A stretch of 64,000 bases of DNA, from assembly GCF_003206495.1 (NCBI RefSeq), contig NZ_NKUF01000011.1, forward strand, positions 1 through 64,000, given 5' to 3'. The DNA comes from Gluconacetobacter entanii (GTDB taxonomy: Bacteria; Pseudomonadota; Alphaproteobacteria; Acetobacterales; Acetobacteraceae). Within the stretch, counting starts at the first letter, position 1. Every line of letters begins with the position of its first letter. Shown one piece after another: positions 38,665 through 48,026 of this stretch. The position numbers were made by a program, and so were the translations under genes. Below the pieces are notes generated by a model. It saw only the letters and a list, made by a program, of their open reading frames with translations. It was not told the origin of the DNA and searched no databases.

Positions 38665-39528
38665 ATGGTAGACGTGTCTTCATCTTCTCATCCCGCCCCC
38701 ACTTCTTCCCCGGAAAGGAAGGTCTGCAAGTCCATGGACGATCTTGATCAGCTCGAAGCCCAGAGCATTTTCATCCTTCGTGAGGCCTATCGCAAGCTCA
38801 AGCCGCTGGCGATGCTATGGTCTCTGGGCAAGGATTCCAACGTGATGGTATGGCTTGCGCGCAAGGCATTCCTTGGGCGCGTGCCGTTCCCGGTCATGCA
38901 TGTCGATACCGGCAAGAAATTTCCGGAAATGTACCAGTTCCGCGATGAATACACCAAGAAGTGGAACCTCGACCTGCTGCTCGGCGACTGCCCGGCGGTG
39001 GAGGAAATCGACCCGACCCTGCCACCGGCCGCGCGGTCGGCCGCGCGCAAGACGGCGGGCCTTGCCGCGATGATCGAGAAATACAAGCTCGCGGGTGTCA
39101 TCGCCGGCATCCGCCGTGACGAGCAGGCCACCCGCGCGAAGGAACGCGTGTTCAGCCCACGTGGCGCGGGACACAAGTGGGACGTGCGCAACCAGCCCCC
39201 CGAATTCTGGGACCAGTACGCCACCCCGCACGAAGCGGGCATGCATATCCGCGTCCATCCCCTGCTGGCATGGCGGGAGATCGACATCTGGCGCTATATC
39301 GAGCGTGAGGGCATCCCGCTGGTGGACCTGTATTTCTCCAAGAACGGCAAGCGGTACCGCTCGCTCGGGGACCAGGACATCACCAACCCTGTCGAAAGCA
39401 ACGCCAGCACGGTGGCCGAAGTGATTGCCGAACTGGAAACCTCGCGCACGTCGGAACGGGCGGGCCGCGCGATGGACCATGAATCCGAAGATGCGTTCGA
39501 GCGTCTTCGCGTTGCCGGTTACCTGTGA
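38665..39528 (+). CDS. cysD: Sulfate adenylyltransferase subunit 2 (CysD), short variant
   Basis: CysD forms APS from ATP and sulfate, driven by the CysN GTPase. The PP-loop motif is [19 protein letters not shown]. Next come [22 protein letters not shown] and the end [17 protein letters not shown], as in the family. It is shorter than E. coli CysD: the roughly 30-residue insertion before the VESNA motif is missing. This marks a distinct CysD branch. The ATG at 38665 gives 287 residues with a Ser/Pro-rich leader; the ATG at 38734 ([11 protein letters not shown]) has AAGGAAGG upstream and is a good alternative at 264 residues. Confidence 0.92.
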   Translation: MVDVSSSSHPAPTSSPERKVCKSMDDLDQLEAQSIFILREAYRKLKPLAMLWSLGKDSNVMVWLARKAFLGRVPFPVMHVDTGKKFPEMYQFRDEYTKKWNLDLLLGDCPAVEEIDPTLPPAARSAARKTAGLAAMIEKYKLAGVIAGIRRDEQATRAKERVFSPRGAGHKWDVRNQPPEFWDQYATPHEAGMHIRVHPLLAWREIDIWRYIEREGIPLVDLYFSKNGKRYRSLGDQDITNPVESNASTVAEVIAELETSRTSERAGRAMDHESEDAFERLRVAGYL

Positions 39529-39556
39529 ACGTCGGGCCGAGCGGAGTATCAAGAAC

Positions 39557-41440
39557 ATGAATACGATTTCCCCTCCGGTCTCGCAGGAGGCCGCAACCCC
39601 GATCGTCATCGTCGGGCATGTGGACCATGGCAAATCCACCCTGATCGGGCGACTGCTGTACGATACCGACAGCCTGCCTGACGGGCGCGTGGCGCAGATC
39701 ATCGAATCCAGTACCAAGCGTGGCCTGTCGGTCGAATGGAGCTTCCTGCTCGACAGCCTGCAGATCGAGCGCGACCAGGGTGTCACCGTCGATTCGACGC
39801 GCATCCCCTTCCGCCTGGGGCAGCGGCAGTTCGTGATCGTCGATGCGCCGGGCCACCGGCAGTTCCTGCGCAACATGATCACCGGCGCCGCCGATGCGGA
39901 GGCCGCCGTACTGGTGGTTGACGCCGCCGAGGGCGCACAGGAACAGACCCGTCGCCATGCGATGCTGCTGCGCCTGATCGGCATCCGCCATGTCATCGTG
40001 CTGATGAACAAGGTCGATCTGCTGGATTATGACGAGGCGAAGATCACCGCGTCGGAAAAGAGCGTCGCCGCCCTGCTGAAGCAGTTGGAGATCGAACCGA
40101 CCCTGTTCGTGCCCGCCTCTGCGCGTGAAGGCGACAACATCGCGTCGCGTTCGGAGCGGATGGCCTGGTACAATGGCCCGACCCTGACCGAGGCGCTGGC
40201 CCTTGTCCCCGCGCCCTCGTCGCGTTCCGACCTGCCGCTGCGCCTGCCGGTGCAGGATGTCTACCGCTTTGATACGCAGCGCGTCGTGGTCGGGCGCATC
40301 GAACGTGGCCGCATCAACATCGGCGACAGCGTCGTGATCGGACGCCATGGCACGATCGCCCGGATTGCCACGATCGAAAGCTGGCATACCGCGCCGCAGA
40401 CCTCCGCCATCGCGGGGCAGTCGGTGGCCATCACGCTGGAACCCGACGTGATTCCCGACCGTGGCGACCTGCTGTTCCCGCCGGGTGAAGCGCCACTGCA
40501 GGGTGCGCGCGTGCAGGCGCGCCTGTTCTGGCTGCGTCAGGAACCGCTGCGCGTGGGTGAAAGCTTCCGCCTGCGACTGGCCACGGCGGAACATCAGGTA
40601 ACGGTGGCCTCGATCGATTCCGTTGTCCGACTCGAGGACCTGACCGAACATCCCGCCGATGTCGTCCCCCCCGAAGGCTTTGCCGAGATCACCCTTGCGG
40701 TGTCGGAGACGATGCAGTTCGACCCCTTCCTGCCGGGCACGGCGGACGGGCGCGGCGTCCTTGTGGACCGCAACCAGCAGATCGTCGGTGGCGTGCCCCT
40801 GATCGGGGTGGCGGAGATCGCCAGCGGGACCAAGGCCATCCATCCGACCGGCAGCACGGTATCCACATGGGACCGCGCGCAGGCCAAGGGGCATCATGGC
40901 GGCGTGTTCTGGATGACCGGCCTGCCCGGCGCGGGCAAGAGCACCATCGCCCGCGCGGCGGAAGTGCAACTGTTCTCCCGCGGGGTCGATGTTTCCGTGC
41001 TTGATGGGGATACGCTGCGCGCGGGCCTGTGTTCGGACCTTGGCTTCAGCGAGGCGGACCGGCGCGAGAATGTCCGCCGTGCGGCGGCGGTGGCGCGCAT
41101 CCTTGCCGACAGCGGGCAGGTCGTGCTTGTCGCCCTGATCTCGCCCACGGTTGCGGATCGGGAACTCGCACGCCAGATCGTGGGCGACGAGTTCCACGAG
41201 GTGTTCGTCGATACCCCGCAGGCCACCTGTGAAACGCGCGATCCGAAGGGCCTGTATGCGGCCGCGCGGGCGTGGAAGATTTCCGGCTTCACCGGGATCG
41301 ACGCCCCTTACGAGGCGCCTGCGAAGCCTGAACTGCGGCTTGCGACCGAAAACCGCGATGCCGCCGACAGCGCGCGTGACCTTGTGACGTTCATTGCGGA
41401 CACCACCGCACTGAACCGCAAGGCTGCTCCGGCGTCCTGA
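39557..41440 (+). CDS. cysNC: Bifunctional sulfate adenylyltransferase GTPase / adenylylsulfate kinase (CysN-CysC)
   Basis: This is a 627-residue fusion. Residues 1-430 are a translation-factor-type GTPase with G1 [10 protein letters not shown]3 DAPGH and G4 NKVD, followed by beta-barrel domains; it powers CysD. From about residue 445 it is an APS kinase: [19 protein letters not shown] (P-loop about residue 455), [21 protein letters not shown] and [13 protein letters not shown]1 reads like EF-Tu instead of the usual CysN SVDDGKST, matching the variant CysD next door. APS kinase makes PAPS, which an APS-type CysH would not need, so PAPS may serve sulfotransferases. A hairpin follows the stop. 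Confidence 0.93.
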   Translation: MNTISPPVSQEAATPIVIVGHVDHGKSTLIGRLLYDTDSLPDGRVAQIIESSTKRGLSVEWSFLLDSLQIERDQGVTVDSTRIPFRLGQRQFVIVDAPGHRQFLRNMITGAADAEAAVLVVDAAEGAQEQTRRHAMLLRLIGIRHVIVLMNKVDLLDYDEAKITASEKSVAALLKQLEIEPTLFVPASAREGDNIASRSERMAWYNGPTLTEALALVPAPSSRSDLPLRLPVQDVYRFDTQRVVVGRIERGRINIGDSVVIGRHGTIARIATIESWHTAPQTSAIAGQSVAITLEPDVIPDRGDLLFPPGEAPLQGARVQARLFWLRQEPLRVGESFRLRLATAEHQVTVASIDSVVRLEDLTEHPADVVPPEGFAEITLAVSETMQFDPFLPGTADGRGVLVDRNQQIVGGVPLIGVAEIASGTKAIHPTGSTVSTWDRAQAKGHHGGVFWMTGLPGAGKSTIARAAEVQLFSRGVDVSVLDGDTLRAGLCSDLGFSEADRRENVRRAAAVARILADSGQVVLVALISPTVADRELARQIVGDEFHEVFVDTPQATCETRDPKGLYAAARAWKISGFTGIDAPYEAPAKPELRLATENRDAADSARDLVTFIADTTALNRKAAPAS

Positions 41441-41480
41441 GGGAACAGGGCGAAGCGGACGGGTTTTCCTGCCGCTTCGC
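41441..41480 (+). terminator. Hairpin after cysNC
   Basis: GGGCGAAGCGG and CCGCTTCGCC pair over about 10 bp with a 13-base loop, and flanking GGGAACA/TGTCCC bases extend the stem. CCTTTCCC follows without a long U-tract. It probably ends or weakens the cysH-cysD-cysNC transcript before the cysI unit. Confidence 0.6.
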
Positions 41481-41640
41481 CTGTCCCTTTCCCATGCCGT
41501 CGCGACCGTGGCTGCGGTCGATATCGCTGGCGTCATGTGGAAATATAAAATATACGTGCACACCCGTATGAATCACGCGCATCTCCATCCCGCACGGTGG
41601 AATGCCAGCGCCTGCCTCGCCTGAAAGGGATTGACCAGAA

Positions 41641-41976
41641 GTGGATGTCAGGAACAACCGCCGCACAACAACAGGCTCCAGCGTTGTCACGGCCAATCGC
41701 CTGCTCGACGGGCGGATCGTCTGGCTGACGGACCAGGGCACATGGTCCGTTGATATCGCCTGCGCCGCGGTCTGGCCGAATGACAGGATCGAGGCCGTGA
41801 TCGCCGATACCGCCCGCCACCAGCAAGAGCAGGGCGTCGTGGGCGTATATGGCGTGCAGCTTGCGGATCAGGAGGCGGGGATCATGCCGCTGACGGTGCG
41901 TGAGCGGATCCGTGCCTTTGGCCCCACCGTGCATCCACAGTTCGCCCCCTCCCATGAGGATACCGTCCATGTCTGA
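41641..41976 (+). CDS. DUF2849-family protein
   Basis: This is a small protein of 111 residues starting at GTG 41641. It reads SSVVTANRLLDGRIVWLTDQGTWS, the conserved core of DUF2849 proteins, which occur just upstream of sulfite reductase in many alphaproteobacteria, sometimes behind a sirohaem synthase gene. Function is unknown; genetic association suggests a role in sulfite reductase maturation or electron supply. It overlaps cysI by 8 bases, so the two are translationally coupled. No Met start exists earlier in the frame. Confidence 0.85.
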   Translation: MDVRNNRRTTTGSSVVTANRLLDGRIVWLTDQGTWSVDIACAAVWPNDRIEAVIADTARHQQEQGVVGVYGVQLADQEAGIMPLTVRERIRAFGPTVHPQFAPSHEDTVHV

Positions 41977-43669
41977 CACCGCGTCCCAGACAGCACCGGC
42001 GCCCGCCGTCGGCCGTTACGCCTATGACCAGGTGGACCGCACGTTCCTGCACGAACGGGTGGAACAGTTCCGCGACCAGGTGGCGCGCCGTATTTCGGGC
42101 GAACTGAGCGAAGACCAGTTCAAGCCGCTGCGGCTGATGAACGGCCTGTACCTGCAGTTGCATGCCTACATGCTGCGCGTGGCGATCCCTTATGGCATGC
42201 TGGGTGCGGCGCAGATGCGTGAACTGGCGCATATCGCGCGGACCTATGACCGGGATTACGGGCATTTCACCACGCGCCAGAACATCCAGTTCAACTGGAT
42301 CCGGCTGGAGGATACGCCCGACATCCTTGGTCGTCTGGCGGCCGTGGACATGCATGCCATCCAGACCAGCGGCAACTGCATCCGCAACGTGACGTGCGAT
42401 GAATTCGCAGGCGCTGCGGCGGACGAAGTGCTCGATCCGCGCATCCATGCGGAAATCCTGCGGCAGTGGTCCACCCTGCATCCGGAATTCTCCTTCCTGC
42501 CGCGCAAATTCAAGATCGCCATCACCGGCAGTCCCCATGACCGGGTGGCGGCGCGTTTCCATGATATCGGCCTGCTTGCACGTCCCGGCGATGACGGGCG
42601 CGCGGTCTTCGATGTCCATGTCGGCGGCGGACTGGGGCGCACGCCCGTCATCGGCGTGCTGCTGCGTGACGGCCTGCCGGAGGAAGACCTCCTTGCGTGG
42701 CTGGAGGCGATCGTGCGTGTCTATAACGCGCATGGGCGTCGCGACAACATGTACAAGGCCCGTATCAAGATCCTTGTGCAGGCGCTGGGGATCGAGCGTT
42801 TCCGCGAGGAAGTCGATGCCGAATTCGCGCAGATGGATCGTGCGCGCTACCGGCTGGATCCGGCCATCGTCGCGGGCATCCGCGCGCGTTTCGCCGTGCC
42901 GGACCTGCATGCCCCCGCGGACGCGGCGCAGCGGTTGCAGGCCGATCGCGCGCGCAATCCCGCCTTCGACCGCTGGGTGCGCACCAACACGCACCCGCAC
43001 CGGGCACCCGGCTTCATCTCCGCCGTGATTTCGCTCAAGCCCGATGGGGGGATCCCGGGTGACGTGACGGCGGACCAGATGGACACCATCGCCGCCCTTT
43101 CCGAACGCTACAGCTTTGGTGAGATCCGCATCACCCACATGCAGAATGTCGTGCTGGGACATGTGCGCCAGGACCAGTTGCAGGAACTGTGGCAGGAACT
43201 GTCGTCAGCGGGGCTGGCGACGCCGAATATCGGCCTGGTGGGCGACATCATCGCCTGCCCGGGGCTGGATTACTGCTCGCTGGCGAATGCACGCTCCATT
43301 CCCATCGCGCAGAAGCTCAGCGCCCGCTTTGCCGATCCCGGCCTGCAGGAGCGCATCGGCGCGCTGCGCATCAACATCTCCGGCTGCATCAATGCCTGCG
43401 GGCATCATCATGCCGGCCATATCGGCATCCTTGGCGTGGACAAGCGCGGGGAGGAATATTTCCAGCTAACACTGGGCGGCTCGGGCGAAAATGACGCGGC
43501 CATCGGCCAGATCATCGGCCCGGCCCTGCCGGAGGATGAGACCGTGGATGCCATCGCCGCCCTGATCGATGCCTATCTGGTGCACCGGCACGAAGGTGAG
43601 CGGTTTGTTGATACCTATCGGCGGCTTGGCGCTGCCGTCTTCAAGGATGCTGTCTATGCCACTGCTTGA
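41969..43669 (+). CDS. cysI: Sulfite reductase haemoprotein (nitrite/sulfite reductase family)
   Basis: CysI carries sirohaem and a [4Fe-4S] cluster and reduces sulfite to sulfide in six electron steps. The 566-residue protein has two ferredoxin-like repeats: HFTTRQNIQFNWIRLEDTPD in the first and RITHMQNVVLGHV in the second. Cluster cysteines are in CPGLDYC (about 430, 436) and SGCINACGHHH (about 473, 477). It belongs to the ferredoxin-like or NADPH-partner alphaproteobacterial group; no flavoprotein CysJ lies here. The ATG at 41969 overlaps DUF2849. Its 3' end overlaps the DUF934 gene. Confidence 0.95.
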   Translation: MSDTASQTAPAPAVGRYAYDQVDRTFLHERVEQFRDQVARRISGELSEDQFKPLRLMNGLYLQLHAYMLRVAIPYGMLGAAQMRELAHIARTYDRDYGHFTTRQNIQFNWIRLEDTPDILGRLAAVDMHAIQTSGNCIRNVTCDEFAGAAADEVLDPRIHAEILRQWSTLHPEFSFLPRKFKIAITGSPHDRVAARFHDIGLLARPGDDGRAVFDVHVGGGLGRTPVIGVLLRDGLPEEDLLAWLEAIVRVYNAHGRRDNMYKARIKILVQALGIERFREEVDAEFAQMDRARYRLDPAIVAGIRARFAVPDLHAPADAAQRLQADRARNPAFDRWVRTNTHPHRAPGFISAVISLKPDGGIPGDVTADQMDTIAALSERYSFGEIRITHMQNVVLGHVRQDQLQELWQELSSAGLATPNIGLVGDIIACPGLDYCSLANARSIPIAQKLSARFADPGLQERIGALRINISGCINACGHHHAGHIGILGVDKRGEEYFQLTLGGSGENDAAIGQIIGPALPEDETVDAIAALIDAYLVHRHEGERFVDTYRRLGAAVFKDAVYATA

Positions 43670-44150
43670 AAATGGCCGGATTGTCGCGGATACGTGGACA
43701 CAGGTTCCCGATGACGCCCCCTGCCCCGCCGATGGGGCCGTCATCGTGCCGCTTGCCCGGGTGGAAGAAGCGCTGGCGCGCGCGGGCAATGCGCCGGTGG
43801 GTGTGCGCCTGACACCTGATGAAGACGTCACCGCCCTGCGTACCGTGCTGCCCCGTCTGGCGCTGGTGAATGTGGACTTTCCCGGTTTCCGTGACGGACG
43901 TGCCTTCACGCAGGCCCGTGCCCTGCGTGAGCACCTGCATTTCAAGGGCGAGATCCGCGCCACGGGCCATGCCCTGCCAGACCAGTACGAATTCATGCTG
44001 CGCTGTGGCATCACCACGGTCGTCATTGCCGAAGGTAGCGATCCGTCCGTATGGGAAAAGGCGCATACGCGTTTTACCGTGGCGTATCAGCCCTCCGTCC
44101 TGAACGAGAAGCCGCAGGGCTTTGGCCTGCGGCGCTTTCTTGAGGCCTGA
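43656..44150 (+). CDS. DUF934-family protein (oxidoreductase-associated)
   Basis: This 164-residue protein starts inside the end of cysI (overlap 14 bases). It contains PVGVRLTPDEDVTALRTVLPRLALVNVDFPGFRDGRAFTQARALRE in sense; the DFPGFxDGRxFTxARLLRxR-type core is the DUF934 signature. DUF934 proteins follow cysI in many proteobacteria and are thought to assist sulfite reduction, but no activity is established. Conservation beside cysI supports a function in the same step. A hairpin covers its last codons. Confidence 0.9.
   Translation: MPLLENGRIVADTWTQVPDDAPCPADGAVIVPLARVEEALARAGNAPVGVRLTPDEDVTALRTVLPRLALVNVDFPGFRDGRAFTQARALREHLHFKGEIRATGHALPDQYEFMLRCGITTVVIAEGSDPSVWEKAHTRFTVAYQPSVLNEKPQGFGLRRFLEA
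44111..44137 (+). terminator. Hairpin at the end of the DUF934 gene
   Basis: GCCGCAGG/CCTGCGGC gives an 8-bp stem with a 7-base loop, and GCTTTCTT follows. It lies just within the DUF934 coding end and may close the cysI unit. Confidence 0.4.
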
Positions 44151-44223
44151 CGCCCTCGCGGGGTGAGGCCGCCTGCATGAGCTTGTGCTTTCACCCCGTC
44201 ATTCCCCATGCTACCGCAGGGAC

Positions 44224-45552
44224 ATGCAAACGCGTGTATCGCAACGGGATGACCTGACGTTCCGCGACAGGATATGTGGCCGACTGTCGTGTGCCCTGTG
44301 GTCGGGCGTCGCCACGGCGCTTGCCCCCGTACTGCGGCCATATCTTGCGCGGCGTGTGCGACGGGGCAAGGAAATCGCGGCACGGGTCTGCGAACGGCGG
44401 GGCATCGCCACCCTTCCACGCCCCGAAGGGCCGTTAGTGTGGCTGCATGCCGTCAGCGTGGGCGAAACCATGTCCATCCTTCCCGTCATCGCCGCGTTGC
44501 ATCATGCCCGGCCCGACCTGCATTTCCTTGTTACCACCGCCACCACCACATCGGCGGCCCTGCTGGTGCAGCGGCTGCGCGAACTGCCCGATGGCGTGCG
44601 GGTCATTCACCAGTTCGTGCCCCTCGATGTGCCTGCATGGATGCGGCGGTTCGTGCGTACCTGGCATCCTGACGGGGCGATCCTGACGGAAAGCGAGTTG
44701 TGGCCGAACATGATTGCGGCCTGCGGGCATGAAGACGTGCCGGTTCTCCTGATCAACGCTCGCATGTCCGATCGGTCCTATGCCATGTGGCGGCGCCTGC
44801 CCTGCCTTGTCGGCACCATGCTCCGCGCGCTTGCGTGGGTGTGCGCCCGTTCGGCGGAAGATGCCCGACGTCTGCATGCGCTGGGCCGGACAGATATCGC
44901 GCTGCTCGGCGATCTCAAGGACGCGGCATCCCTTCCGCGGAAGGACACGGACCTTGCGCTGCTGAAACAGCAGGTTGGCAACCGTCCCGTCTGGATCGCG
45001 GCCTCCACGCATCCGGGAGAAGAAGAAATCGTCCTGCAGGCCGCAGCCCTCGCCCGCAGCCAGATCACCGACCTGCTGACGATCATCGTGCCGCGCCATC
45101 CCGAACGCGGCGCTGGCCTGATGCCGCTTGTGGGACCGCATGCCCCACGTCGCGCCATGGGGCAGGCCCCTGCCCCCGGTGACAGTGTGTGGATCTGCGA
45201 TACGCTGGGTGAAATGGGGCTGTTCTATGCCCTGCACTGCCCTGTCCTGATGGGCAACAGCCTGCTGCCTGCCCCGCAGGGTGGTGGCCATAATCCGATG
45301 GAACCCGCGCGCCTTGGTAATGCACTGGCCAGTGGTCCCGCCATCGCCAATTTCCGGCAGGCCTTCGCGGCGCTGGGCGATGCGGTGACCTATGTGGCCA
45401 ATGCGCAGGAACTGGCATACTGGGTGGTGGATATGCTCCGCGATGAAGGCAGGCTGCATGACGCCATGACGGCAGGCCGCGCGGCCGCGACCCGTGATGC
45501 ACAGGTTGCGCAGCGTGTTGCCGCAGGCATTCTCAAGGTAGTGTACCGCTGA
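44224..45552 (+). CDS. waaA: 3-deoxy-D-manno-octulosonic acid (Kdo) transferase
   Basis: WaaA adds Kdo from CMP-Kdo to lipid IVA at the cytoplasmic face of the inner membrane, the start of LPS core assembly. The 442-residue GT30-family protein has an N-terminal hydrophobic anchor, the catalytic Glu in HAVSVGETMSILPVI (about E82), the middle ESELWPNMI and the C-terminal GGHNPMEPARLGNAL motif that binds nucleotide sugar. The ATG at 44224 is preferred over one at 44185. Its stop overlaps the lpxK start as TGATG, so translation is coupled. Confidence 0.95.
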   Translation: MQTRVSQRDDLTFRDRICGRLSCALWSGVATALAPVLRPYLARRVRRGKEIAARVCERRGIATLPRPEGPLVWLHAVSVGETMSILPVIAALHHARPDLHFLVTTATTTSAALLVQRLRELPDGVRVIHQFVPLDVPAWMRRFVRTWHPDGAILTESELWPNMIAACGHEDVPVLLINARMSDRSYAMWRRLPCLVGTMLRALAWVCARSAEDARRLHALGRTDIALLGDLKDAASLPRKDTDLALLKQQVGNRPVWIAASTHPGEEEIVLQAAALARSQITDLLTIIVPRHPERGAGLMPLVGPHAPRRAMGQAPAPGDSVWICDTLGEMGLFYALHCPVLMGNSLLPAPQGGGHNPMEPARLGNALASGPAIANFRQAFAALGDAVTYVANAQELAYWVVDMLRDEGRLHDAMTAGRAAATRDAQVAQRVAAGILKVVYR

Positions 45553-46538
45553 TGCACGCGCCCCATTTCTGGGAATGGCAGGGCGGATCCCGCAGCCTCC
45601 CGGCTTTGCTGCTGTCCCCGTTCTCATGGCTCTATGCCGCCATCGGCAGGATGCGCCTGCGTCGGTATCCATGGGCCGCACCCGTCCCCGTCCTGTGCTG
45701 TGGCAACCTGACGGTGGGGGGCACCGGCAAGACGACCGTGGCGCTGGATCTGGGCCGTCGCCTTGTCGCGCGCAATCGCCGGGTTGCTTTCCTGACACGG
45801 GGATATGGCGGCAACCTGCGGCAGGTCGCACGTGTGCAGGCAGGACGGCATACCGCGCGCGACGTGGGCGACGAAGCCCTGCTGCTTGCGGCCCTTGCCC
45901 CCTGTTATGTCGGCGCGGACCGGGCGCAGGCCGCGCGCCTTGCCATCGCGGACGGGGCCGATTGTCTGATCATGGATGACGGGTTGCAGAATCCCGGACT
46001 CCGGCGTGACGTCTCTCTCGTGGTGGTGGATGGGTACCAGGGGTTCGGCAATGGGTGCGTGCTGCCGGCCGGTCCCTTGCGCGAACCTGTATCCTCCGGC
46101 CTGTCACGTGCTCAGGCGATCCTCATGATCGGGGAAGACCGGACCGGCCTGCTGCATGGCCTGCCACCCGCCCTGCCCTGCCATTGCGCGACATTGCAGC
46201 AGGACGAGGCCGCCCTTCCCCTGCACTGTCCTGTCGTCGCGTTCGCGGGAATCGGGCGACCTTCCAAATTCTTCGACGGACTGCGCCAGTCAGACGTCGA
46301 TGTGCGACAGGCCGTCGCCTTTGCCGATCATCACCCCTACCACCCTGCCGAACTGGCGCAACTGCTGAAGACCGCCCACGACATGAAGGCCCGACTGGTG
46401 ACCACGCCCAAGGATTTTGTCCGCCTGCCCCCGGATTTTCAGGCACGGGTCACACCCGTCGGGGTGTCGCTCCGCTGGTCCGACCCACAGGTGCCCGAAC
46501 GCCTGCTGGAGACATGGCTGGGGAAATCGGGACAATGA
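45552..46538 (+). CDS. lpxK: Tetraacyldisaccharide 4'-kinase LpxK
   Basis: LpxK phosphorylates the 4' position of the lipid A disaccharide with ATP to give lipid IVA. The 328-residue protein has a membrane-proximal N-terminus and the P-loop GNLTVGGTGKTTVALDL (about 51-67). Other conserved segments are RGYGG, DVGDEALLL, IMDDGLQNPGL and the DHHPY motif. Length is typical. It overlaps waaA at its start and the acyltransferase at its end (ATGA), which shows tight coupling in an operon for lipid A and core assembly. Confidence 0.95.
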   Translation: MHAPHFWEWQGGSRSLPALLLSPFSWLYAAIGRMRLRRYPWAAPVPVLCCGNLTVGGTGKTTVALDLGRRLVARNRRVAFLTRGYGGNLRQVARVQAGRHTARDVGDEALLLAALAPCYVGADRAQAARLAIADGADCLIMDDGLQNPGLRRDVSLVVVDGYQGFGNGCVLPAGPLREPVSSGLSRAQAILMIGEDRTGLLHGLPPALPCHCATLQQDEAALPLHCPVVAFAGIGRPSKFFDGLRQSDVDVRQAVAFADHHPYHPAELAQLLKTAHDMKARLVTTPKDFVRLPPDFQARVTPVGVSLRWSDPQVPERLLETWLGKSGQ

Positions 46539-47455
46539 GCAGTTCCCACGACAGGCCGCCACCACGCCGCATGTGGGTGGAGGCGACGCTGCTGTCCGCA
46601 TTGCTGGCGGGATTGCGGCGCATGAAGCCCGAACATGCATCCAACGCGGCAGGGTGGCTGTGCCGGGTGGCTGGCCCGTGGCTGCCGGTTTCAAAAGTGG
46701 CCGATGCCAACCTGCGTTATGTCATGCCGCATCTGGGGCGGCGCTCGCGATGGCGCATCATCCGCGACATGTGGGAAAATATCGGCCGCAATGCCGGCGA
46801 ACTCCCCCACCTTGCAAAACTTCCCCACAACCCCTCCGCCGGGCCGGGATGGGATGTCGTGGGGGAAGAACACCTGCGCGCCCATGCCCATACGGGTCGG
46901 CCCGTCATGTTCGTGTCGGGGCATATCGGCAACTGGGAAATGCTGCCCCCCGCCGTGGCGCGCTACGGGCTTGCGTTCTCCTCCTTCTACCGCGCGCCGA
47001 ACAACCCGTATGTGGACCGGATGCTGTGCGACCTGCGTGACGAGGCCATGGGACAGGCCGTGCCCCTGTTCGCCAAGGGCGCACGTGGCGCGCGGCAGGC
47101 GCTGGCGCACCTGATCCGCGGCTGCCATCTGGGGATGCTGGTCGACCAGAAGATGAATGATGGAATCGAGGCCCGATTCTTCGGCAGGCCCGCCATGACG
47201 GCAAGCGCCATGGCCGCCATGGCGCTGCGGCAGAAATGCCCCGTGATCGCCGGATATGTGGAGCGGCTGGGTCCTGCACGCCTGCGCGTCCATGTCTCCC
47301 CGCCCCTGGAACTTCCAGATACGGGGGACCGCAAGCGCGACCAGTTGCTGCTGACCCAGCAGGTCAACGATTACATTGAACAGAAAATACGCCAACATCC
47401 GGGCAGTTGGCTCTGGCTGCATCGCCGATGGAATAGGCAACTGAACAATAAATAA
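46535..47455 (+). CDS. Lysophospholipid/lipid A acyltransferase, LpxL/HtrB family
   Basis: This 306-residue inner-membrane-associated acyltransferase belongs to the LpxL/HtrB superfamily, which adds secondary acyl chains to Kdo-lipid A. The catalytic H-x4-E is in SGHIGNWEM (about H130 and E135). LVDQKMNDGIEARFFGRPAMT and the end HPGSWLWLHRRW are family hallmarks. It follows lpxK with an ATGA overlap, so it probably acts on the same lipid A precursor. Whether it is the lauroyl- or myristoyl-type transferase cannot be decided from sequence. Confidence 0.9.
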   Translation: MSSSHDRPPPRRMWVEATLLSALLAGLRRMKPEHASNAAGWLCRVAGPWLPVSKVADANLRYVMPHLGRRSRWRIIRDMWENIGRNAGELPHLAKLPHNPSAGPGWDVVGEEHLRAHAHTGRPVMFVSGHIGNWEMLPPAVARYGLAFSSFYRAPNNPYVDRMLCDLRDEAMGQAVPLFAKGARGARQALAHLIRGCHLGMLVDQKMNDGIEARFFGRPAMTASAMAAMALRQKCPVIAGYVERLGPARLRVHVSPPLELPDTGDRKRDQLLLTQQVNDYIEQKIRQHPGSWLWLHRRWNRQLNNK

Positions 47456-47623
47456 TCATTTAATGACTCTAAAGCGCAACAAAGCATTGCTTTTTTGTCA
47501 CGGTCGGCAATTTCTGCCTCTTTCTGCGGCTTCTGGAGACAGATTCAGTTTGGCAAGCACTCATGCAAGACTTACCGTTGAGACGTGCTGTTAACGCATA
47601 GGATATGTCAGAGGGCCGACATT

Positions 47624-47968
47624 ATGAGCATGATGGATCATCAGATTTCTGCCTCCAATGTTATTCCGCTTCGGCAGGGGTTTCTGCCCCGTCATTACGA
47701 ATACCTGATGCGTTGGCTGGAAGCAGGTACCTGCATGGGACTGTGCGACGTCGATGTCACATCTGCCGAAGAAGGCGATGGCATTGAAAATGTGCTTGTC
47801 TGGGTGCGTGAAAATGCAGACCCGGCCTACATGATCCAGCCGGAAGGCATGCGCTGGGTCCTGATCGACCAGTTGCGCGACCGGCGCCTGTCATCATATC
47901 GCAGTTTCGAAGCGGCATTGTACGCCATCCGTCCGGTGCTGTCCTGTGGTGCCACCGCTGCGGCATGA
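47624..47968 (+). CDS. Hypothetical protein (114 aa)
   Basis: I do not recognise this family. It is a small soluble protein with MSMMDHQISASNVIPLRQG at the start, an acidic middle (VDVTSAEEGDGIENVLVWV) and a helical C-terminus (LIDQLRDRRLSSYRSFEAAL). No signal or membrane segments are visible. A GAGG sequence lies 8 bases before the ATG at 47624. An ATG at 47585 would add 13 less likely residues. It stands alone after the lipid A operon, and its stop lies in the loop of a terminator-like hairpin. Its coding pattern and ribosome site suggest it is real. Confidence 0.7.
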   Translation: MSMMDHQISASNVIPLRQGFLPRHYEYLMRWLEAGTCMGLCDVDVTSAEEGDGIENVLVWVRENADPAYMIQPEGMRWVLIDQLRDRRLSSYRSFEAALYAIRPVLSCGATAAA

Positions 47969-47978
47969 TTGCCGCAGC
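47957..47978 (+). terminator. Terminator-like hairpin overlapping a stop codon
   Basis: GCTGCGGCA/TGCCGCAGC forms a perfect 9-bp stem with the loop TGAT, which contains the stop codon TGA (47966-47968) of the preceding gene. CCTCCTTTCCC follows. It probably ends that transcript. Confidence 0.6.
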
Positions 47979-48026
47979 CCTCCTTTCCCACTGACGCCGC
48001 CAGACGGACAGAGTTCCTATCCTTTG

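Noticed and set aside
39380-41563. A long open frame on the minus strand opposite cysNC
   Set aside because: It mirrors the cysNC gene, has a low-complexity Arg/His/Gly/Asp-rich composition and no domain pattern. cysNC has complete GTPase and kinase motifs.
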